The notes under the pieces: generated by a model
What the model saw: only the letters and a program-made list of their open reading frames with translations
What the model was told of the DNA's origin: nothing
Databases searched by the model: none
Assembly: GCA_012837645.1 (NCBI GenBank)
Contig: DUQU01000006.1
Location: 28,359-92,358 of the forward strand
Reading direction: 5' to 3'
Origin: Acholeplasmataceae bacterium
Lineage (GTDB): Bacteria > Bacillota_I > Bacilli_A > Acholeplasmatales > UBA5453
Length of the DNA stretch: 64,000 nt
Program-made: the position numbers and the translations under genes
In this document: positions 55,060-64,000 of the stretch, in pieces
Layout of the letters: each line of letters begins with the position of its first letter
Position numbering within the stretch: the stretch's first letter is position 1

Positions 55060-56005
55060 CTTCTTCCTCCAGTAATTTTTTATATTCTTTTATTATTTCA
55101 TCAACCTTTTCCCAACTCTCAAAACTAGCACCGCAAGCATAATTATGACCGCCGCCTCCATAACGTTTTGCAAGTTCAACAATCACGATTCCTCTACTTC
55201 TAAATTCACCAATTATTTTATTAGTATCTTTATCATAAGTAAAGTTCAGCCAAATTTTAATCTCTTCAATACCACTGGCAATGTTAACCATTCCCCTTGA
55301 AGCTGAAAAGGTGTCAATGTCGAGTTTTTCTAAATCTTCTTTAGTGTTTTTTAAATAGGCAATTCCCTCTTCAAAAACAAATCTACTCGCGAACTTTTGT
55401 TTTAGCAATCTTCTTTCTAAAGGTTCTACGTAGAGCCAATCATAAAGTGCTAAAACATTAAATTCTGCTTTCGTTAAAAAGGCTGCTGTTTCAAAGGTGC
55501 TACTAGCATTTTTTAAATACTGAAATCGCCCTGTATCGGTTACTATTCCCGCATAGAAATAATAACTAGCTTCAACTGTGAATTTATATTTTAATGTTCT
55601 AAAAATAGTAGTTAGATATTCAGCCGCAGAACTATAAGAACTATCAATAAAAGTAGTCGCTTTAATATTTGTGTCGTTAGTATGATGATCGATTATTAAG
55701 ACTTCTTTCGCTAAAAGGTATCTCTCATCACTTACCATTTCACTGACAGCGACATCGACAATAATACTTAGGCTATCCTCAAATATATTATCAGCAATCA
55801 CATTCATTTTTTCTTTAGTATATCTATTTTCATCGCCAACAACAAACACTAACTTTTGAGGATATCTTGTTTTAATTAAATAATAAAGACCCATTTGAGA
55901 GCCAATCGCGTCCATATCGGGATTTTTATGACGGTGAATAATAATAGTATGATATTTTTTTATTAATTGAGCTATTTTTTTATACATAGAAACCTCATTT
56001 CTCAT
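55034..56005 (-). CDS. DHH/DHHA1 phosphoesterase (NrnA/DhhP-like), paralogue
   Basis: NPDMDAIGSQ, IDHHTND, GGGHNYACGA. Confidence 0.9.
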   Translation of the reverse strand: MRNEVSMYKKIAQLIKKYHTIIIHRHKNPDMDAIGSQMGLYYLIKTRYPQKLVFVVGDENRYTKEKMNVIADNIFEDSLSIIVDVAVSEMVSDERYLLAKEVLIIDHHTNDTNIKATTFIDSSYSSAAEYLTTIFRTLKYKFTVEASYYFYAGIVTDTGRFQYLKNASSTFETAAFLTKAEFNVLALYDWLYVEPLERRLLKQKFASRFVFEEGIAYLKNTKEDLEKLDIDTFSASRGMVNIASGIEEIKIWLNFTYDKDTNKIIGEFRSRGIVIVELAKRYGGGGHNYACGASFESWEKVDEIIKEYKKLLEEEDDSETITT

Positions 56006-56226
56006 TACTTTAAATTATACCACTAAGAGACTTACTTTTCATTTAAAAGTTATCGCCATTTTTAAGACAAGCAAAGAAAAATTAGTGTTTATTGCAATGC
56101 TCTTAGTTTTCTTTTTATTACATCTTTCTCGTTTATTTTGTTTTTACTACGATAGTTTCTCGACTCCTTTTTTTAAACTTATGATAGTTTTTATTTATTG
56201 TATGCGCTTACCATACTGTTATTTTA

Positions 56227-56254
56227 TTGATAAAACTATGTTTTATGCTATAAT
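56227..56254 (+). promoter_or_regulatory. ppdK promoter TTGATA-N16-TGC-TATAAT (extended -10)
   Basis: -35 at 56227-56232, -10 at 56249-56254. Confidence 0.65.
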
Positions 56255-56293
56255 GTTTTCGGATTAAATTACATAATAGAAAGGATGATTTAT

Positions 56294-58924
56294 TTGAAAA
56301 AATATGTTTATTTATTTAACGAAGCCGACGCAACAATGAGAAATCTGCTCGGCGGCAAAGGTGCAAATTTGGCCGAAATGACTAAAATTGGTCTTCCAGT
56401 ACCTTTCGGTTTCACTGTTTCAACTGAAGCCTGTACTAAATACTACGAAGATGGCAAAAAAATTGATGATGCTATTGTTAAAGAAATATTTACTGCAGTA
56501 ACTGAGTTAGAAAAAGAAGCTAACAAAACATTTGGTGACGTCAACAATCCCCTCTTAGTTTCAGTGCGTTCAGGGGCGCGTGCTTCGATGCCAGGAATGA
56601 TGGATACAATCTTAAACTTAGGTTTAAATGATGAGGTTGTTAAAGGCTTAGCTAAACTAACAGCTAACCCCCGTTTTGCTTATGATTCTTACCGCAGATT
56701 TATCATGATGTTCGCTGATGTTGTTATGGAGATTGGTAAAGAAAACTTTGATAAGATTTTTGATGAGAGAAAAAAACAAAGAAAAGTTAGCGATGATGCT
56801 GATTTAACAGCTGAAGATATGATTTATATCGCTGATGCCTTTTTAGCTCGTTATCAAGAATTAAAAGGTGAACCTTTCCCTCAAGATCCAAAAGAACAAT
56901 TAATTGAAGCCGTTAGTGCTGTCTTTAGATCGTGGGATAACCCAAGAGCGAACACTTACAGAAGATTACATCACATTCCTTATTCATGGGGAACCGCTGT
57001 TAACGTCCAAACGATGGTTTTCGGTAATATGGGTGATGATTGCGGAACTGGTGTTGCCTTTTCGAGAAATCCAGCAACTGGTGAAAATGAACTTTTTGGT
57101 GAGTATTTATTTAATGCTCAAGGAGAAGACGTCGTTGCTGGTATTAGAACTCCAAAACCGATTAGTGAACTTAAAAAAGAGGCTCCAGAACTTTATCAAG
57201 AGTTTCATGAAATTAGTGATAAATTAGAACATCATTATAAAGAAATGCAAGACTTAGAGTTTACTATCGAAAGAAACAAACTTTATATTTTACAAACAAG
57301 AAGTGGTAAAAGAACGGCTCACGCCGCTATTAAAATCGCTATTGATATGGTTAATGAAGGTTTAATCGATGAAAAAGAAGCAGTTTTAAGAGTCGATCCA
57401 GCTTCCTTAGACCAAATGCTTCACCCTGCTTTTGATGAAGAAGCTTTAAAAAAGGCTAAAGTCGTCGGTGAAGGTTTAGCAGCTTCTCCAGGTGCTGCCT
57501 ATGGTAAAGTTGTCTTTACAGCTGAAAAAGCTCAAGAACTTCACGCCAAAGAACCAAACTCACCAATCATTTTAGTAAGAGTAGAAACTTCTCCTGAAGA
57601 TATTGAAGGAATGGTTATCGCCAGTGGTATTTTAACTGCACGCGGCGGAATGACAAGTCACGCAGCGGTTGTTGCGAGAGGAATGGGTACTTGTTGTGTT
57701 GCTGGTGCTGATCATATGAGTATTAATGAAGAAGAAGGTTACTTTGAGATTAGAGGTAATAGATTTAAAGAAGGCGAATTTATTTCTTTAAATGGTTCTA
57801 CTGGTAAAGTTTATGGTGAAAAGATTGAAACTGTTGAAGCTGAAGTAAGTGGCGATTTCGCAACTTTAATGGCTTGGGCAGACAAATACCGTGTCTTAGA
57901 AGTTAGAACTAATGCAGATACACCTAAAGATGCTCAAGTTGCCAGAGACTTTGGCGCCCAAGGTATTGGACTAGTAAGAACGGAACATATGTTCTTTGAA
58001 GCAACCAGAATTAAAGCGGTTAGAGAAATGATTTTAGCGAAAACTCAAGAAGATAGAGAAAAAGCTTTAGCGAAAATTCTTCCAATGCAAAAAGAAGACT
58101 TTATCGGTATTTATGAAGTTATGGACGGACTCCCGGTAACGATCCGTTACTTAGATCCACCCTTACATGAATTCTTACCGCATGAAGATAAAGATATCGA
58201 AGCTTTAGCTAAAGATATGGGCGTAACATTCCAAGAATTAAAACAAACTGTTGATGAACTTCATGAAACGAACCCAATGTTAGGACATCGTGGTGTAAGA
58301 CTTTCAGTAACTTATCCTGAAATTGCCGAAATGCAAACAAGAGCGGTCATTGAAGCAGCTATTGAAGTAAGCAAAAAAGGTATTAAAGTGGTTCCTGAAA
58401 TTATGATTCCTTTAGTTGGTGAGGTTAAAGAACTTAAATATATTAAAGATTTCGTAGTTAAAGTAGCTGATGAAATAATTAAAGAAGCTAATGTCGATCT
58501 TAAATATTTAGTGGGAACGATGATAGAGATTCCAAGAGCGACTTTACTCGCTGATGAAATCGCAAAAGAAGCTGAGTTCTTCTCCTTTGGAACTAACGAC
58601 TTAACTCAAATGGCGTTTGGATTTAGCCGTGATGACGCTGCTAAATTCTTATCCTATTATTATGATAAAAAGATTTATGAAGCTGATCCGTTCGCTCACA
58701 TCGACCAAGCAGGTGTTGGTAAGTTAATGGAGTTTGGTGTTAAATTAGGAAAACAAACCAGACCTGATATCTCCTTAGGTATTTGCGGGGAGCATGGTGG
58801 CGATCCACAAAGTGTTGAATTCTGCCATGATATCGGTTTAGATTATGTTTCTTGTTCACCATTTAGAGTACCAATTGCGAGGCTCGCAGCCGCACAAGCA
58901 AACATTAAAAAACCTCGAAAATAA
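56294..58924 (+). CDS. ppdK: Pyruvate, phosphate dikinase
   Basis: GGKGANLAEMTKIGLPVPFGFTVST, TARGGMTSHAAVVARGMG, FGTNDLTQ; AAAGGA before TTG 56294. Confidence 0.95.
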   Translation: MKKYVYLFNEADATMRNLLGGKGANLAEMTKIGLPVPFGFTVSTEACTKYYEDGKKIDDAIVKEIFTAVTELEKEANKTFGDVNNPLLVSVRSGARASMPGMMDTILNLGLNDEVVKGLAKLTANPRFAYDSYRRFIMMFADVVMEIGKENFDKIFDERKKQRKVSDDADLTAEDMIYIADAFLARYQELKGEPFPQDPKEQLIEAVSAVFRSWDNPRANTYRRLHHIPYSWGTAVNVQTMVFGNMGDDCGTGVAFSRNPATGENELFGEYLFNAQGEDVVAGIRTPKPISELKKEAPELYQEFHEISDKLEHHYKEMQDLEFTIERNKLYILQTRSGKRTAHAAIKIAIDMVNEGLIDEKEAVLRVDPASLDQMLHPAFDEEALKKAKVVGEGLAASPGAAYGKVVFTAEKAQELHAKEPNSPIILVRVETSPEDIEGMVIASGILTARGGMTSHAAVVARGMGTCCVAGADHMSINEEEGYFEIRGNRFKEGEFISLNGSTGKVYGEKIETVEAEVSGDFATLMAWADKYRVLEVRTNADTPKDAQVARDFGAQGIGLVRTEHMFFEATRIKAVREMILAKTQEDREKALAKILPMQKEDFIGIYEVMDGLPVTIRYLDPPLHEFLPHEDKDIEALAKDMGVTFQELKQTVDELHETNPMLGHRGVRLSVTYPEIAEMQTRAVIEAAIEVSKKGIKVVPEIMIPLVGEVKELKYIKDFVVKVADEIIKEANVDLKYLVGTMIEIPRATLLADEIAKEAEFFSFGTNDLTQMAFGFSRDDAAKFLSYYYDKKIYEADPFAHIDQAGVGKLMEFGVKLGKQTRPDISLGICGEHGGDPQSVEFCHDIGLDYVSCSPFRVPIARLAAAQANIKKPRK

Positions 58925-58947
58925 AGGTTAAACAATTTATAGATATT

Positions 58948-58988
58948 AAAAACCCTAAGAATCAAAATTAGTCTTAGGGTTTTTTTTA
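58948..58988 (+). terminator. Rho-independent terminator after ppdK
   Basis: AACCCTAAGA / TCTTAGGGTT stem then T8. Confidence 0.9.
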
Positions 58989-59771
58989 TTTATTAAAGTG
59001 TGGTGATGGTTTTTTTCGTCCCATTTTTTTAGGAATAAAAAAGAAAAGTAAATAAGTTGTAATAATAACACCGACAAGATAAGCTGCCATTATTAAGTAA
59101 TAAATATAAAAGTAACTACTATGATTTATTTCTTCAACGAAGTAAATTCCTTTACTATTTAAATACTCCTCTTCTTGATAGCCTTTAAGCACTTCATTTT
59201 TAATAATTAAATCTTCTGAACTTACCTCTAATTCGCTTTTAACTAAGATTTCTTCTTCATCATCTTCAAATAAAATAATTTCTATTTCTTGATAGTTACC
59301 GGCGATTATTTTAGCTGCATCGATTAAAGATTTTTCTTCTTCATCTACTACTACTGAAAAAGGGAAATCCCTAAACTGATAGATTTTGTAAGCTAATTTT
59401 TCTTCCTCATTGATAAATCTAAACCAATAACGTTGTGGGAATTCTTTTAAAAGTGGATAGTTTTCATTTTCTATTATTATGTAAAAATACTCATCCGCTT
59501 TAACATCTTTTTTCCGGTTCACAAAAACACGGTTAACTTCAAAAAACTGAATCTTAAATCCGCTTTTTGTAATCGCATAAGTGGGTTCTTTTTTATGATA
59601 ACCTAAAGGCGAATAGAAAAAACGATACTTGTCAGGATTATCATCACTAAAAGCTTTCGTTCCTTCTACTTCAAAATATTTATTTGCTGTTTTTTCATTA
59701 GCTTGCCGGTGCACATAAAACAATAAAATGGCTACTACTAAAGCATATATTATTCGGTAAAATACCTTCAT
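58986..59771 (-). CDS. Hypothetical membrane protein
   Basis: N- and C-terminal TMs with a large intervening domain; start overlaps nuclease stop (TAATG). Confidence 0.6.
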   Translation of the reverse strand: MKVFYRIIYALVVAILLFYVHRQANEKTANKYFEVEGTKAFSDDNPDKYRFFYSPLGYHKKEPTYAITKSGFKIQFFEVNRVFVNRKKDVKADEYFYIIIENENYPLLKEFPQRYWFRFINEEEKLAYKIYQFRDFPFSVVVDEEEKSLIDAAKIIAGNYQEIEIILFEDDEEEILVKSELEVSSEDLIIKNEVLKGYQEEEYLNSKGIYFVEEINHSSYFYIYYLIMAAYLVGVIITTYLLFFFIPKKMGRKKPSPHFNK

Positions 59772-61972
59772 TAATTTCTAGAAACTCCACTATATAAGCC
59801 GTACTCGTTTGCTTCTGCATACCATACCGCTTCTTGACCCCATTGATATAAATATCTATTACCAAAAATAGGTGAATTATAATATTCGCCGGTTTTACCA
59901 ATGCCACTAATACCTAAACCATATTTTAATAACTCATAGTTTAGTAAATGCCAGCCTTCGCTAATTACTACGTTGCCAGATTTTGCAATATTATTAAATG
60001 TTACTGGATTATCTAACTTAAACCAAATCAAACCTAAAGTACGGCCGTAAGTTTCTATTAAACCAGCATTTCTATCTGCTTGTAAGTATATTTCGCTCGC
60101 TTCGCCTAATAACGTTCTCGTGAAGTTTGTTGCGACATTTGCATATGGTTGTCCCACTACTCCTGGTTTATCAGTTTCAGGTGTATCGACCATTAAAAAT
60201 CTAATTCTTGCGTCTCCTTTATAACTATTAGTATCTCTTGGATCCAAAGAATCAAAATACACTGTATCGCCATCAGCAGCGCTAAGAAACTTCATTTTTG
60301 TCATTCCATACTCAGGAAAAATATCTGCTAATAACTTAAAGGCGGGGCCTGTTTCGGCATCGACAGGATGAGTTCCTAATATTTCAATTGCTTCCGGTAT
60401 ATATCCCATCCATTCTTTGGTGTTAAAACTTCTTTTTGGTTTCAGTTCTTCTCCCAAGAAAGTTTCAGTTCTCCTTACAAATATTTCATTATCAAAAATT
60501 AAACTAACATTACCGATATCATAAATAGTATCAAAATAGGTATCGTTATGTTTATTTCTTAATTGAACAACATTATTAGCGCCAACAAAGAGTTCATCAA
60601 CTACTTGGTTAGCTTTATCTAACAACGACTCTTCCGCACCTTCTTTTACTAGTAAATGCGTTTCATTTGCCATTAATGTTCCAGTTAACTCAATCGTATA
60701 AGTGGGGCTTAAAGCTCCTCTTGCTAAGATTGCTAAATAATAATCGCTTAATTCAAGTTCTTCATTACCAAAATTATATAGTTCTAATGCTTTATTATTA
60801 TTTTTACCATCCATTTGTTTAGAAATAATTAATTTATACTCATCGTAATTATTATTTTCATAAAGAATAATAGTTAATGACTGATCCGTTCTTATTCCAT
60901 CTCCAGGCATTAAATCGTGATCGTATCTATTAAAAGTATCCGCTTCTTTATCGTTATTAATTTCGTATTCAAAATTGATGTTTGTAATTGATTGTTCTTG
61001 CAATTCTTTTAAAATTTGTTTTTGATTAAGCCCTGTTAAGTCTGGGAGTAATCTCCTTGAATCATAGTATATTTTTATTTTATCGCCTTTATAAGGGAAA
61101 TATTCTTCGCCTCTTTTATGCTTTTCATATCTAATAAAGGTAGATGGAACTACGCCAGCATGATCTTCTGGAACGAATGTTAAGTATTCTTCACTAATTC
61201 CCATGTCATTAAAAATAGCAATCATTTCTTCTTTTGTTTTACCATTTAAATTAGGAATATTAATTGTTGAAGACTTTAAAAAGACTGTTAATTCTTTCTT
61301 GTCAAAATAATCTCCTTTAACAAAATTAGTTTCATACTTATGGAAAAGACCTTCATCGCTACTCGTTACATCATCTAAGAAGTAATCGACAAATTTTAAA
61401 TTAACATCACTGCCATAAACTCCAATTTTATCAAAAGCCGTGATGATGCTTTCTTTTCTTAAATTAGTTAAGTCTGGTAAGACGATAGTAGAAGATTGTA
61501 AGTAGATTACAACTCTTTCGTTATTTTGAATTTGATCGCCAACTTCTTTATCTTCATACTTATAAAAAAGATCTTCTTTTGTTTCATTTAAATGTGATAA
61601 ATAATAATTAACAAACTCTAATTCAATGTTTAATTCCTCTTTTCCAATCTCATTAAAAAGAGTAATTATTTCTTGTTTTGATTTATTTTCTAAATTTGGT
61701 GCTTTTGTTTTATTTACAGTTAAAAAGACAATTACTTTGTCGCCCTTTTTAAGACTATCGTTTACTTTAAAACCATCTCCATAATGACTAAAAACTTCAT
61801 CTTTTTCACTAATATCATAAAAATAATTAAACTCCACATCAAAATCTTTTAAAATGATTTCTATTTCAGCTTTTGTCTTATTGTCTAATTCTGGCAGTTT
61901 TATCTTTTTGTCTTTACAACCACCTAAAAACAAACTAATCACTATTGCGAAAACTAATACTATCTTTCTCAT
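59771..61972 (-). CDS. Lipoprotein with five PASTA-like repeats, lamin-tail-like domain and C-terminal thermonuclease domain
   Basis: Signal peptide with SLFLGGC lipobox; repeats LPELDN.., APNLEN.., LPDLTN.., IPNLNG.., LPDLTG..; SNase ADGDTVYF..RIRFLMVDTPETDKP..YGRTLGLIW. Confidence 0.85.
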   Translation of the reverse strand: MRKIVLVFAIVISLFLGGCKDKKIKLPELDNKTKAEIEIILKDFDVEFNYFYDISEKDEVFSHYGDGFKVNDSLKKGDKVIVFLTVNKTKAPNLENKSKQEIITLFNEIGKEELNIELEFVNYYLSHLNETKEDLFYKYEDKEVGDQIQNNERVVIYLQSSTIVLPDLTNLRKESIITAFDKIGVYGSDVNLKFVDYFLDDVTSSDEGLFHKYETNFVKGDYFDKKELTVFLKSSTINIPNLNGKTKEEMIAIFNDMGISEEYLTFVPEDHAGVVPSTFIRYEKHKRGEEYFPYKGDKIKIYYDSRRLLPDLTGLNQKQILKELQEQSITNINFEYEINNDKEADTFNRYDHDLMPGDGIRTDQSLTIILYENNNYDEYKLIISKQMDGKNNNKALELYNFGNEELELSDYYLAILARGALSPTYTIELTGTLMANETHLLVKEGAEESLLDKANQVVDELFVGANNVVQLRNKHNDTYFDTIYDIGNVSLIFDNEIFVRRTETFLGEELKPKRSFNTKEWMGYIPEAIEILGTHPVDAETGPAFKLLADIFPEYGMTKMKFLSAADGDTVYFDSLDPRDTNSYKGDARIRFLMVDTPETDKPGVVGQPYANVATNFTRTLLGEASEIYLQADRNAGLIETYGRTLGLIWFKLDNPVTFNNIAKSGNVVISEGWHLLNYELLKYGLGISGIGKTGEYYNSPIFGNRYLYQWGQEAVWYAEANEYGLYSGVSRN

Positions 61973-61991
61973 CGTATTTCACCAATTCACT

Positions 61992-63044
61992 TTACTTTTT
62001 TGTTGCTTTTAAAGCATATCTAATTCCAATAATCGCTCCCACCACAACTAACAATGCTCCATTTATTATTAAGATTAAAACCCAAAAACCTAAACCATTT
62101 TCAACGATAATTCGGAAGCTTTCTATTTGATAATTACCCGAAGAGTCGGTTGCTGTAACAGTAACCTTATGTTCTCCTACTTTATCAAAATCGACTCCTT
62201 CTACTTTATTACCTTTAAATTCATAAAGATAGTCAATTTCAATATCTTCAACAGAGTCATAATTATCTTTATAAGAAATCTCTTTTTGATAAGCAATTTC
62301 TTTACCTTTTTTAGTTACTATTAGTCTTTTTAATAAAATTGAAGGCGGCTTAGTGTCCTCAACTTTAATTGTTGTTGCTTTTTCTAAGATGTTACCAGCA
62401 TTATCTTCAAATCTAACTTTAACTTGATAAGTTCCTAATTCGTGAATATTGACAGTTTCAATATCAACAATCTCGTCGTTGCTCTCAAACTCCATTACCC
62501 CATCAACATCGTCATAAGCCGAAAACCGACGATAAAACCTTGCTAAATCATCTTCATCATGTACTTCATACTTATACTCATCTCTCACCTCACTAGAGAA
62601 AACGGGCGCCTTTATGTCTTCGTCAACTACTGCAATATCAATTGAAGGTTCAAGAAGTTTTCCATCTTTACCGTTATAAACTAAAGTTATACGATATCTG
62701 TTTATAACAAGCAAATCGGGCTTTGTATTTAAAAAGTCCCAATCATTAATATCTTCATCCCAATAATAATAATCTAATTGCCACCAAACATCATCATCCC
62801 TATTGCTATCACCAGCTTTTAAATTAATTTCTTCGCCATTATCTCTAACCTCAAAGTAACTATAAAAATCTAGTGTTTCTAAAGACCCAACAATTATAGT
62901 TATTGGTAACTTTCCTTTATTAACATTAATAATTGGGGGATCAATGATTTCTTCCCCCTTAATATTAGCTATTTTTAAAAAAAACATCCCTAAAACTAAT
63001 AATAAAATTACACTTAGTTTAAACTTTTTCATTTTACACCTCAC
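61992..63044 (-). CDS. Surface-anchored protein with Ig-like/DUF5011-type domains and C-terminal TM
   Basis: Signal peptide, repeats like GTYQVKVRFEDNAGN and GEHKVTVTATDSSGN, C-terminal TM plus basic tail. Confidence 0.7.
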   Translation of the reverse strand: MRCKMKKFKLSVILLLVLGMFFLKIANIKGEEIIDPPIINVNKGKLPITIIVGSLETLDFYSYFEVRDNGEEINLKAGDSNRDDDVWWQLDYYYWDEDINDWDFLNTKPDLLVINRYRITLVYNGKDGKLLEPSIDIAVVDEDIKAPVFSSEVRDEYKYEVHDEDDLARFYRRFSAYDDVDGVMEFESNDEIVDIETVNIHELGTYQVKVRFEDNAGNILEKATTIKVEDTKPPSILLKRLIVTKKGKEIAYQKEISYKDNYDSVEDIEIDYLYEFKGNKVEGVDFDKVGEHKVTVTATDSSGNYQIESFRIIVENGLGFWVLILIINGALLVVVGAIIGIRYALKATKK

Positions 63045-63220
63045 CCAAATTTATACGACAATTATAACATAAAAAGATGGATTTTACTATCATATTAAAC
63101 CCATCTTTCTTTTTTATTAGCATTAAAACTAAAATCATTAAATTAATAAAAACAAGCTCTTATTTCTATCAAAGTTTTTATATTAACATTATTTTTTTCG
63201 ATATAATTATCGTTATAACT

Positions 63221-63270
63221 AAAAAAAAGGAGCAAACCTCATTTGGTTTAACCCCCTCTTTAAAAGAATC
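63221..63270 (-). terminator. Possible terminator after the 63.3 kb surface protein gene
   Basis: Minus strand AAACC/GGTTT hairpin, then GCTCC and T8. Confidence 0.45.
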
Positions 63271-63295
63271 TATCTTACTGTAAATAATAAACCAT

Positions 63296-64000
63296 CTACT
63301 CTGTCCAAATTTTAAGCGACTTTACAATTAATCTAAGTTGATGTGTTCCTTCTTGTTCTCCAGCACTTTCAACGAACAATCTAATATATATAGGACTTCC
63401 ATCTAAATCATCAATTGTTAACGTGTTAGTCGCTGAAGACTCGGTATCCCAATCTGCTTTAAAATCTTTAACATTTGTCCAAGTCTCACCATCAGTTGAA
63501 GTTTGAATATAAATATGATCAGCATAATTTAAATTGAATTGGGCGTCTTTAGTCCAATTTGTAACAACAAACTCAACTTTAGTTGCTTCAATTTTTTCAT
63601 TAACTACTAAATATGGGCTTTCCCAATTATTACCTGATCTAATTCCCAATACAACTCCTTTATGATCTCCTGATTCACTAATATTTGCATTTAATCTTTC
63701 AAGATCCAATCCTTCTACTGTAAATTCTGTAGGTGTTGTTACATATGTTGTAGCATTTGTTAATTGAGAGAAATCCAAATCATAAAATGTGGTTTCAGGA
63801 TCAATTGGTTTAGTTGGGGCTTTTTCCCCGGTAATAATAAAATTATCAAAGGTAAGAGCATAAGCTGTGTTTGTGGTCGAGGTTGCTGATGGCGCTTTAT
63901 AAACTATTCTATATTTACCTGCTCCTGGAACCTCAAACGATACTGTTACATATTCCGCTTTTTTAAAATAAGTAAATAAATTATCTTCACCTTGTGAATC
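63296..64000 (-). CDS. C-terminal part of an extracellular beta-rich protein, 5' end beyond window
   Basis: Frame is open from 64000 to 63296 (the listed TTG start at 63778 is internal); IRSGNNWESPYLVV..IYIQTSTDGETWTNV, adhesion/carbohydrate-binding-like pattern. Confidence 0.65.
   Translation of the reverse strand, partial: DSQGEDNLFTYFKKAEYVTVSFEVPGAGKYRIVYKAPSATSTTNTAYALTFDNFIITGEKAPTKPIDPETTFYDLDFSQLTNATTYVTTPTEFTVEGLDLERLNANISESGDHKGVVLGIRSGNNWESPYLVVNEKIEATKVEFVVTNWTKDAQFNLNYADHIYIQTSTDGETWTNVKDFKADWDTESSATNTLTIDDLDGSPIYIRLFVESAGEQEGTHQLRLIVKSLKIWTE

Noticed and set aside
56085-56267. 60-aa ORF upstream of ppdK
   Set aside because: AT-rich hydrophobic translation overlapping the ppdK promoter; no SD
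56904-57227. 107-aa ORF in an alternative frame of ppdK
   Set aside because: Embedded in the strongly conserved PPDK frame
56904-58924. TGA-as-Trp (genetic code 4)
   Set aside because: Several confident genes end at TGA (e.g. ftsH at 38349-38351) and the ORF translations are complete under code 11

Overview
64 kb of compact, low-GC chromosome from a Mollicutes/Tenericutes-like or low-GC Firmicutes relative. TGA is used as a stop (e.g. ftsH), so the standard code (table 11) applies rather than the Mycoplasma code; Acholeplasmatales/Izemoplasmatales-type affiliation is inference only. Most of the window is housekeeping: tex, whiA-trxB-lgt, uvrA-ligA-pcrA, glnS, tsaD-rimI-tsaB-tsaE-pgi, nifU-yutD-ispDF, cdaA, class II RNR, hflX, dusB, hslO, maf, tilS-hpt-ftsH-rqcP, lysS, pyrG-rpoE, recR-ybaB-dnaX, mnmE-ttcA, two DHH phosphoesterases and ppdK. 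There are two tRNAs (Glu, Ser). Accessory or unusual parts: (i) an XRE-nucleotidyltransferase/GNAT operon downstream of tRNA-Glu with a palindromic operator inside a consensus promoter; (ii) a rearranged c-di-AMP module (cdaA, a CdaR-like stub with no room for YbbR domains, a PAS/degenerate-GGDEF membrane protein, and separate tandem DHH proteins); (iii) a Schlafen/AlbA_2 regulator preceded by 12-bp direct repeats that reach its -35; (iv) a candidate pyrG GGGC/C-rich attenuator leader; (v) a frameshifted InlB-repeat 5'-nucleotidase lipoprotein; (vi) a 58.9-64 kb surface locus centred on a lipoprotein with five PASTA-like repeats, a lamin-tail-like domain and a thermonuclease domain. No CRISPR array, rRNA, transposase or prophage was seen. 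All family calls come from reading the sequence; no database search was run.
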